Assembly (NCBI GenBank): GCA_023253615.1 | Contig: JALRFZ010000241.1 | Coordinates: 1 to 10,849 of the forward strand | Length of the DNA: 10,849 bases | Source: Verrucomicrobiales bacterium | GTDB taxonomy: Bacteria > Verrucomicrobiota > Verrucomicrobiia > Verrucomicrobiales > DEV007 | Direction: 5' to 3' | Shown: positions 1-6,086 of the stretch, piece after piece | How the letters are laid out: each line of letters opens with the position of its first letter | How positions within the stretch are numbered: position 1 is the stretch's first letter | Position numbers and translations under genes: made by a program | The notes under the pieces: model-generated | The model's input: only the letters and a program-made list of their open reading frames with translations | Told to the model about the DNA's origin: nothing | The model's database searches: none

Positions 1-124
1 GGTTGCGGAGGATCTTGCGGAAGATCTCCTTCTCCCCGGGCCCGAAGACCTTCCGCCGGTCAACGACGCGGGAAAAGACGTGATAATAGGATCGTCCTTC
101 CGATAGCAGTCTCGATTTTCTCAT
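1..124 (-). CDS. REP-associated tyrosine transposase (Y1_Tnp / IS200-like), N-terminal fragment cut by window edge
   Basis: Reading the minus strand from the ATG at 124-122 gives 41 open codons to the window edge, so only the N-terminus is present. The peptide begins MRKSRLLSEGR and continues with SYYHVFSRVVDRR (residues 12-24), followed by a basic and acidic stretch ending EIFRKILRN. The arrangement of a short basic start, then YYHVxSRVVDR, then an FG..EKE.F...L segment, is typical of the start of RAYT-type transposases, which are single-copy Y1 HUH enzymes that process REP hairpins. The catalytic HxH and tyrosine lie beyond the window, so integrity cannot be judged. No good Shine-Dalgarno site precedes the ATG. 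It is transcribed away from the XDH-like genes out of a shared AT-rich intergenic region. The family call rests on a short stretch, but the motif is distinctive. Confidence 0.72.
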   Translation of the reverse strand, partial: MRKSRLLSEGRSYYHVFSRVVDRRKVFGPGEKEIFRKILRN

Positions 125-138
125 ATCTTTGAAGATAT
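123..138. repeat. Short inverted repeat overlapping the transposase start codon
   Basis: ATATCTT, a 2 nt spacer (TG) and AAGATAT form a perfect 7 bp inverted repeat. It overlaps the start codon of the minus-strand transposase gene. It could be an operator or could fold in the mRNA around the start. It could also be chance in AT-rich DNA. Confidence 0.4.
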
Positions 139-353
139 CTCAGATTAATCGAGCGTATCAACTAATTAGTTTGTCCCTTATTAATTTATATCATTTGGAG
201 CTCTCTGGATCGGTCGATTGGTGAGAATTTGGCCGCGGCGAAAACGGAAATTCGATGTCAGATTTGAAGATTTGTGGTAACTCTTGCCCCTTGCAAAATT
301 TCCCAGGAGCGGGGGCTGTGGATTGCTTCCAGTGAATCGAAAAAAGCGGTGTG
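125..353. promoter_or_regulatory. AT-rich divergent intergenic region between the transposase and the XDH-like operon
   Basis: This 229 nt stretch separates two divergently oriented genes and must hold the promoters of both. Its left part, about 121-200, is far richer in A and T than the rest of the window and contains two short palindromes. A TTGTCC at 171-176 is a possible -35 for the plus strand, but no well-spaced -10 follows (TATATC at 187-192 is only 10 nt away), so no specific promoter is called. The right part, 200-350, contains nothing I can assign; a 26-codon open frame at 255-335 is not convincing. Confidence 0.45.
160..171. repeat. 12 bp perfect palindrome AACTAATTAGTT
   Basis: AACTAATTAGTT is self-complementary over all 12 bases and lies midway in the AT-rich part of the divergent intergenic region. 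Its position between two divergent genes fits a binding site for a dimeric regulator. No second copy was noticed in the window, and no known consensus is recognised. Confidence 0.4.
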
Positions 354-1943
354 ATGCAGAGTTGGTTTTCTTTTGAGCTGGACGGCGAAATCTGCCGGGT
401 GGAGCGCGAGCCCACCCGCGGAAATCTCGCGACTTTTCTTGCCGGGCTTGATCCCTGCTTCGCCCATTTTGCCGAGCACGATCCCCTGCTCGCTCCGCGC
501 CTCGTGGTTCTGGGGACGCACGAAGGCGACAGACACCGTTTCCGGATCGTGGATGCCGGCCTTGTCCTGCTCCCCATGTTGGCCGACCGACAGGTATGGA
601 CGCCTGAAGGAATCCGGAATGCGGAACCGGAACACCCCGTCAACCTCGCTTTCCAACAAGGCTCGTTCGAATGCTCCCCGGAGCGTCTCGATTCGCTGAT
701 CGCACTTACTTTCGAAGGCTACTACCGTCTGGATCTTCGTCGTCAAGGTCAGATCAACGACCAATACGATGCCGTGGTGACCCGCACCGCCCATGTCCCG
801 GCGATCCGCGAAACGGCACTGCAAGTCTTCGCCTCCACCGAGCAACTCCGACACGAAGCGGCACGCAAGGCGGAACGTTCGGGCGACGAAAGCACGGTAT
901 GGACGGGCAAACGCGACATTTTCGGAGATCGGTTCACCCGGCAACTCTTCCGTCTGCCCGAAGGAAGGGCCTTGCAATATGTCGATGCGGAGAAACGACG
1001 CTTCTTCCGCCCAGAAACACTCGTGGACCTCATCAAATTGAAACGCGAATATCCCGGGGCTCTCTTCATCGCCGGCGGCACGGGACTGGGACGTTTTGCC
1101 GGCGGCGCGGAGGGGGGGGGCGATCTCATCTCGCTCGAGTCGGTGAAAGAGCTTTCCAGCCTCGTCACCACGGAAGACCACTGGGAGATCGGTGCGGCGG
1201 TCTCGCTGACGCAGACAGCGGAGCACATCGGCCGCGAATGCCTCGCCTTCAACAAGGTGTTGCGGCGCTTCGCCTCACGCCCGGTCCGAAACCGGGCGAC
1301 TCTCGGAGGTTACCTCGCCACGGCATGGGCCTCCGGCCAGCTCGCTCCGCTTTTGATGGCGTTGAACGCACGGGTCCGCCTCATTTCGGCGGATGGAGAG
1401 CGGGATGCACCCGTCTCGCAGTTTTACGCCGGCAGGGGCCGCACGATCCTGCAGCCGGGGGAAATCATCCGCAGCATCCTCATTCCCCGGGCCACGGAGC
1501 ACGCCCTCTCGGCCCGCGGCATCACTTCGCGTCTCTGCGACGTGTATACCGTGGGGCCGCGCCGCACCGGCTGCGAACCCTACGCCACGGGGGGCTTCGC
1601 ACTCGAGCTGCGCGACCGCCGCATCACCAAGGCCTGGATCGCCTACTCCGGGATCGCCGATGCACCGGTGCGGGCGCGCGAAGCCGAGGATTTTCTCGCG
1701 GGAAAAAACTGGGAGGAAAGCACGGTGATCGAAACGCTTCCGATCCTCAGCCGCAGCGTCGAGGTGACCATGCCCGGCAGCGCCCATGCCCCCGCGGGAT
1801 ACCTGAAGCAGCTCGTCGGCACCCTCTTCCAGAAATTCCACCACCAGCATCCCCGGCCCGATGCCGTGCGTCCCGAATCGTTGACAGCGACGGGTGAGTT
1901 CGCCAGACTCGATGAAGCCTTTTTCCAAACGCCCCGCGCTTGA
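354..1943 (+). CDS. XdhA-like protein: degenerate 2Fe-2S ferredoxin domain plus FAD-binding domain of xanthine dehydrogenase family, cluster ligands lost
   Basis: The 529 aa product (numbered from ATG 354; GTG 351 is an in-frame alternative, and a stop at 333-335 excludes longer forms) follows the small subunit of bacterial xanthine dehydrogenase from end to end. Residues 5-155 match the two Fe-S domains: an FELDGE strand, LVLLPML (70-76) and EGI, HPV..AF (94-100), and VVTRTAHVPAI (141-151), which sits where the family has NLCRCTGYxPI. The eight cluster cysteines are missing: the EGDCGAC loop reads EHDPLLAP, and only C107 may coincide with a QCGFCTPG cysteine. Residues 215-380 match the FAD-binding_5 domain (FIAGGTG at 238-244; RRFASRPVRNRATLGG at 304-319), although the usual GGNIA..SPxGD loop reads GGYLATAWASGQ. 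Residues 390-495 match the CO-dehydrogenase flavoprotein C-terminal domain (TGGFALEL, IAYSGIADAPVRA, AEDFLAGKNW). Electron transfer through Fe-S is therefore unlikely; FAD binding is uncertain. It lies 36 nt before its XdhB-like partner. The frame is intact and codon use resembles that of its neighbours, arguing for a selected, repurposed protein. Confidence 0.85.
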   Translation: MQSWFSFELDGEICRVEREPTRGNLATFLAGLDPCFAHFAEHDPLLAPRLVVLGTHEGDRHRFRIVDAGLVLLPMLADRQVWTPEGIRNAEPEHPVNLAFQQGSFECSPERLDSLIALTFEGYYRLDLRRQGQINDQYDAVVTRTAHVPAIRETALQVFASTEQLRHEAARKAERSGDESTVWTGKRDIFGDRFTRQLFRLPEGRALQYVDAEKRRFFRPETLVDLIKLKREYPGALFIAGGTGLGRFAGGAEGGGDLISLESVKELSSLVTTEDHWEIGAAVSLTQTAEHIGRECLAFNKVLRRFASRPVRNRATLGGYLATAWASGQLAPLLMALNARVRLISADGERDAPVSQFYAGRGRTILQPGEIIRSILIPRATEHALSARGITSRLCDVYTVGPRRTGCEPYATGGFALELRDRRITKAWIAYSGIADAPVRAREAEDFLAGKNWEESTVIETLPILSRSVEVTMPGSAHAPAGYLKQLVGTLFQKFHHQHPRPDAVRPESLTATGEFARLDEAFFQTPRA

Positions 1944-1979
1944 ACGCCGCTACGGCGATCCACGCGACGCGTCCACTCC

Positions 1980-4394
1980 ATGAGCGAACCCGAAGACCTT
2001 TCCAGCCCTTTCCGCCTGCCCACGGCAGGTCCGTCGAAACAGACCCGGGAGACCTTCGGAGAGCGCCTGCGACGGCGTCGCGAGCAGCTTGCCCAGGTTG
2101 ATGAGGTGAAGACGCTCTCCTCCTGGCAATCCCGCGCCCGCGTCTTCACCGCGCTCGTGGTCGAGAGCCCGCACCCGCGTGCTTCGATCGTGCGTTGCCA
2201 GGCAAGCGAGGCCAGGCACCTCGCCGGGGTGGAGGCGGTGCTTTTCGCCGACGACATCCCCACGTTCCGGAATTCGCTTGGGCATGAGTTTTCCGGCGAG
2301 CCCTTGCTTGCCGAAGGCGAGGTGAATTACCGGGGCCAGCCGGTCGCGCTCGTGATCGGACGTGACGAAGCCACCTGCCGCGAGGCGGCTGCCAAACTGG
2401 AGATCGAATATCACGTCTCTCCCGGCATCCTCACGATCGACCACGCCCTCGCGATGATGAGCTTCCATGAAGCGGCGAGGATCTGCGAACGAGGCAAGGT
2501 GACGCCGGCACTCGCCGCGGACGCGCTTCGCAGCTCGGGAGCATTCCTCATTCCTCCCCAACAGGCACCTCTCGCGGGCGCTCCCGAAGTGATCGTCACA
2601 CCCGTCCGCGGCAGGCGGGGGTATTCGGTACGGGCGCGCGCTCTCTCGCCGGCCCTGATCCGGACAGCCGTCGCGCGCACGGCCGACATCCCGGAGTCGG
2701 ACGTGCAGTTGGAGCCGGTCGGACTCGCCGGAGCGACCGACGCACTGGAGATGGAGCCGGTCCGGCTCGCCATGCTCGCGACACGGGCGGCGATGGCCTG
2801 TGGCACCGCGGTGGTCTTGAAGGTTTCCGGGCCGGATTCTCCGCTTGTCAGGGGTCAGCGCCATCCCGTGAAAGTGGAATTCGACGCGTCCCACGATGCC
2901 GCGGGAAAAATCTCGGCGCTGGATCTGAAGCTACACGTCGACGGCGGCTTTTACGCGACCGATTCCACCACGGTGATGGAACGCGCAGCCCTTCACGCCG
3001 ACTCCGTCTACGGCATCGGACATTTCCGCATCACCTCGCAGCTCTGCCGCACCCATCGCATCACCTCGTCCTCCCTGCCGGCGGAGGGCTCGGCGCAGGG
3101 GGCCTGGGCGATGGAGGAGATTGTCAGGCGGATCGCGGCCGCCATCGGAAAAACCCCGAAAGAGGTGCGCGAACGGAATTTCTACGTTGAAGGCGCCGAG
3201 CCGAAGTCCGCACCCTACGGCCAGCCGGTGCAGGCCGCCTCGATCAGCCGTGTCTGGAATCAGGTGCTGCGCCGCAGCGACTACGACACGCGCGTCGCCG
3301 CGATCGAAAAGTGGAATCGCCGCAATCCCTGCCACAAGCGCGGCATCGCCGCGGTGACGACGAAATTCGGCCTTGGCGATCCCAGGCCGGAGCGTGACGC
3401 CGCGTCCGTCCTCGTGCAGATCCTGGCGGATGGATCCGTCCTCGTCCGGGTCGGGCTTGTGGATGTGAACGACGGTTTCCGCGGCCAGATCCGCGAGGAG
3501 GTGGCCACCCGCCTCGGGATCGAGGAAGAGGCGATCCGGGTGATCCTGAATGATTTCGACGTCCTCCCCCGATCCACTCCGGTGATCGGGGCGGATGCCT
3601 GCGGTCTCGTGCTGCGGGCGATCGCGGACGCCTGCAAGCGGCTCCAGGGCCGTCTGCGCGAGGTGGCGCTGCAGCTCTTCGCGGCGCGCGGACAGACGGA
3701 GATCGAGATCGAGGCGATCCGCTTTGTCGATGGTCTCGTCGGTCCCGACATTTCCCCGACGCATCCCCTCCATTTCCGCGAAGTGATCGAAGGGGCGTGG
3801 CGCAAGAGGGTCAACCTCGTCGAGACCGGATATCACCGCACCCCGAATCTGTGGTGGGATCACGAGCTCGGGGCCGGCTGGCCTTTCTCCGCCTTCACCC
3901 ATGCCGCCGCGGTGGCGGAGGTACAGATCGATCTGTTCACCGGCGAGGTTCAGGTGCTTCGCGTTGATTTCGCCCACGAGGGCTCGCCATCCCCCGATCA
4001 GGGAGAGCGCGACTCCGCCCAGTTGATGCGGGCCTTCACTCTCGGGGCGGGCTGGCTCCTCTCCGAGAGCGTGCCCTATCCGGAGGATGACGACGCCTCC
4101 TGCGGCCATGTCGCCGAGGGGGTGCCTGGCTTTGCCGACGCCCCTTTCCAAATCGTGACCGACCGGCTCCGCCCGCTCGGAGATCCGGCTTCCCTCCCAG
4201 GCGATCCGTGCGCCGAGGCCCCCGTGCTGCTGGCGGGCTGTGTGCGCGAGGCGATCTGGGATGCCCTGGGTGCCTTCGGATGGAAGCCCGAACTGAGGAT
4301 CGACCTGCCCCTGCCTTCGACACCTCCGGCCGTCCTCGGGACCCTGCGGGAAATCAGCCGCCAAATCCGCGAAGGGGCCCCGCCCGCCGCCTGA
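1980..4394 (+). CDS. XdhB-like protein: molybdopterin-subunit fold of xanthine dehydrogenase with cofactor motifs lost
   Basis: The 804 aa product has the length and order of the XDH large subunit. After a charged N-terminal extension (1-45), residues 50-155 match the Ald_Xan_dh_C domain (VVESPHPRASI, GVEAVLFADDIP, EPLLAEGEVNYRGQPVALVI, ILTIDHAL). Residues 290-415 match the first molybdopterin-binding region (GQRHPVKVEFD, LDLKLHVDGGFYATDS, ERAALHADSVYGI, KEVRERNFYVEG) and 430-770 the second (KRGIAAVTTKFGLG, ETGYHRTPNLWWDHELGAGWPFSAFTHAAAVAEVQIDLFTGEVQVLRVD). The cofactor and substrate loops are altered: the GGGFGGKE position reads VGLAGATDAL (247-256), the FRGFGGPQ position reads SLPAEGSAQG (365-374), and the GGTEMGQGL position reads GLVDVNDGF (492-500). 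The GEPP motif with the catalytic glutamate is AEAP, keeping E746. I infer a fold-retaining, probably cofactor-free protein partnering the preceding gene product. ATG 1980 is the only good start; no clear Shine-Dalgarno is seen. The antiporter gene begins 6 nt downstream. Confidence 0.85.
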   Translation: MSEPEDLSSPFRLPTAGPSKQTRETFGERLRRRREQLAQVDEVKTLSSWQSRARVFTALVVESPHPRASIVRCQASEARHLAGVEAVLFADDIPTFRNSLGHEFSGEPLLAEGEVNYRGQPVALVIGRDEATCREAAAKLEIEYHVSPGILTIDHALAMMSFHEAARICERGKVTPALAADALRSSGAFLIPPQQAPLAGAPEVIVTPVRGRRGYSVRARALSPALIRTAVARTADIPESDVQLEPVGLAGATDALEMEPVRLAMLATRAAMACGTAVVLKVSGPDSPLVRGQRHPVKVEFDASHDAAGKISALDLKLHVDGGFYATDSTTVMERAALHADSVYGIGHFRITSQLCRTHRITSSSLPAEGSAQGAWAMEEIVRRIAAAIGKTPKEVRERNFYVEGAEPKSAPYGQPVQAASISRVWNQVLRRSDYDTRVAAIEKWNRRNPCHKRGIAAVTTKFGLGDPRPERDAASVLVQILADGSVLVRVGLVDVNDGFRGQIREEVATRLGIEEEAIRVILNDFDVLPRSTPVIGADACGLVLRAIADACKRLQGRLREVALQLFAARGQTEIEIEAIRFVDGLVGPDISPTHPLHFREVIEGAWRKRVNLVETGYHRTPNLWWDHELGAGWPFSAFTHAAAVAEVQIDLFTGEVQVLRVDFAHEGSPSPDQGERDSAQLMRAFTLGAGWLLSESVPYPEDDDASCGHVAEGVPGFADAPFQIVTDRLRPLGDPASLPGDPCAEAPVLLAGCVREAIWDALGAFGWKPELRIDLPLPSTPPAVLGTLREISRQIREGAPPAA

Positions 4395-4400
4395 GCCGTC

Positions 4401-6086
4401 ATGCCCGTGGAAACCTTCATCGACGACCTCGGGATCATCGTGGTGGGGGCGGCCATCGTGGCGTTTCTCGCGCGGCGCATCGGCATGCCCTCGATCGTGG
4501 CCTACCTCCTCGCGGGCCTCTTCCTGGGGCCACTGACCGGGCTGGTCGAAATGTCGGAGTCCCTCGGTCTCCTCTCGGAGATCGGCATCGCCCTCCTCCT
4601 CTTCCTCGTCGGACTCGAATTGAGCCTGGACAAGATCCGCGACGTCGGGCGGGTCGCCGTGGTGGCGGGGATCGGCCAGGTGGTTTTCACCGCGCTCGGA
4701 GGGCTCGTTCTGTGTTACCTGCTCGGGTTCCCCCTGCTTGAATCGGTCTTTCTCTCGGTCGCACTCACTTTCAGCAGCACCGTCGTGGTGGTGAAACTGC
4801 TCGACGAAAAAGGCGAGCTCGATCACCTCTACGGCCGCATCGCGGTGGGGATCTTCCTCGTCCAGGATCTCGTCGCGATCGTGATCCTGACCTTTCTCGC
4901 GGGCATCGGCAAAGCCGCCGGAGGCGGGGGGCAGGCCTCCGTCGGATTCGGCGACATCATGTCGAGCCTCGGTTCGGCCTTCTCCGGCATGGCGGTATTG
5001 CTCGTCATCGCCCTGGTCGCGGCCCGCTACGTGCTGCCGAAGCCTTTCGCCTGGTCGGCGCGCCGGCCCGAGACCGTGCTGATCTGGAGTCTCGCCTGGT
5101 GTTTCGCCCTCGTCATGGCGGCGCACCATCTCCACCTTTCCCTCGAGATCGGCGCGTTTCTCGCGGGCATCGGCCTCGCCCAGTTGCCCTACAACGAGGA
5201 TCTCCATCGCCGCGTCCACCCGCTCATGAATTTCTGTATCGCGGTCTTTTTCGTCTCTCTCGGGGTGAAGATGGAGGTCGGCGACGCGATGAAGGAATGG
5301 CCCACCGTGACGGTGCTTTCGCTCTTCGTGCTCATCGGGAATCCCGCCATCTTCATCTGGATCATCGCCCGCATGGGATACCACGTGCGAACCTCGTTTT
5401 TCGCGGGAGTCACCGTCGCGCAGATCAGCGAATTCTCCTTCATCGTCGTCGCGCTCGGAGTGAGCTCGGGCATGGTCGGGGAAAGCGTGATGTCGCAGAC
5501 CGCCCTGATCGGTCTCGTCACGATCACGCTCTCGGCCTACATGATCCGGTTCAGCGAGCCTCTCTACCGCTTTGCGACGCGCCACGGCCTGCTCCGTCCT
5601 TTTCTGCCGCGGGGGAGTGCGGGGAAACCGGACGATCCGGGGTCGGGGGATGGCGGCGCCCACGCACTCTCCGACCACATCATCGTCGTGGGCATGAACA
5701 CCCTCGGCCGACAACTCGCCGAACGGCTCTCGGCCGGTGGCCGCGAGGTCGTCGCGGTCGATACCGACCCGAAGAAGCTGGAGGGCCTGCCCTGCCGCAC
5801 CGTCATCGGCAATGCCTCGCACCGCGCCGTTCTCGAACATCTCGGCCTGCGCCGCGCGCGGCTTCTCGTCTCCGCGCTCCGCATCGATGCCAGCAACGAT
5901 CTGCTCGCCTTCCGCTGCCGCGAAGCGGGGGTGCCCTGCGCGATCCACGTGCATGACCAGCGGGAGATGGATCAGTTGCTCGAGATCGGCACCGACTACC
6001 TGATGATCTCGAAAGTCGATGGCGTGAAACGGCTCACCACGCAATTGAAGGAACTCGGCCACATGCCCCCACGGGACCATGACTGA
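4401..6086 (+). CDS. Kef-type (CPA2) cation:proton antiporter with C-terminal RCK/TrkA-N domain
   Basis: The 561 aa inner-membrane protein exchanges K+ or Na+ for protons, judging by family. Residues 8-390 form the Na_H_Exchanger domain with about a dozen hydrophobic segments: FLVGLELSLDKI (68-79), SSTVVVVKLL (125-134), FLVQDLVAI (152-160, with the family's conserved aspartate D156), LEIGAFLAGIGLAQLP (248-263), FFVSLGVKM (283-291) and QISEFSFIV (341-349). A glycine- and charge-rich linker (400-424) joins an RCK_N domain (425-540), whose nucleotide loop is VVGMNTLGRQLA (429-440), so the middle glycine of GxGxxG is asparagine; D454 and D456 end the second strand as expected for an NAD-type fold. 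No RCK_C domain follows. It sits 6 nt after the XdhB-like gene and overlaps the next antiporter by 8 nt, so co-transcription and translational coupling are likely. Ion specificity cannot be read from the sequence. Confidence 0.93.
   Translation: MPVETFIDDLGIIVVGAAIVAFLARRIGMPSIVAYLLAGLFLGPLTGLVEMSESLGLLSEIGIALLLFLVGLELSLDKIRDVGRVAVVAGIGQVVFTALGGLVLCYLLGFPLLESVFLSVALTFSSTVVVVKLLDEKGELDHLYGRIAVGIFLVQDLVAIVILTFLAGIGKAAGGGGQASVGFGDIMSSLGSAFSGMAVLLVIALVAARYVLPKPFAWSARRPETVLIWSLAWCFALVMAAHHLHLSLEIGAFLAGIGLAQLPYNEDLHRRVHPLMNFCIAVFFVSLGVKMEVGDAMKEWPTVTVLSLFVLIGNPAIFIWIIARMGYHVRTSFFAGVTVAQISEFSFIVVALGVSSGMVGESVMSQTALIGLVTITLSAYMIRFSEPLYRFATRHGLLRPFLPRGSAGKPDDPGSGDGGAHALSDHIIVVGMNTLGRQLAERLSAGGREVVAVDTDPKKLEGLPCRTVIGNASHRAVLEHLGLRRARLLVSALRIDASNDLLAFRCREAGVPCAIHVHDQREMDQLLEIGTDYLMISKVDGVKRLTTQLKELGHMPPRDHD

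Noticed and set aside
255..335. A 26-codon frame with three cysteines (MSDLKICGNSC...) just before the XdhA-like gene, in the same frame
   Set aside because: It has no good ribosome binding site or family resemblance. I considered it as a possible cut-off N-terminus carrying Fe-S cysteines, but the natural XdhA-type start (FELDGE strand) lies after the stop, so nothing appears to be missing.
671..1897. A 408-codon open frame in another plus-strand frame of the XdhA-like gene
   Set aside because: The product is rich in R, H, P and G with no recognisable domain, while the overlapping frame shows the XDH flavoprotein landmarks throughout.
354..4394. Calling the pair a functional xanthine dehydrogenase (xdhA/xdhB)
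   Set aside because: Automated annotation would likely do so from overall similarity, but the Fe-S cysteines and the molybdopterin loops are absent, so an enzymatic name and symbol are not supported.
354..4394. Treating the XDH-like pair as pseudogenes
   Set aside because: Both frames are intact over 529 and 804 codons, lengths match the families, framework segments remain conserved and spacing is operon-like. Random decay would be expected to leave stops or frameshifts.
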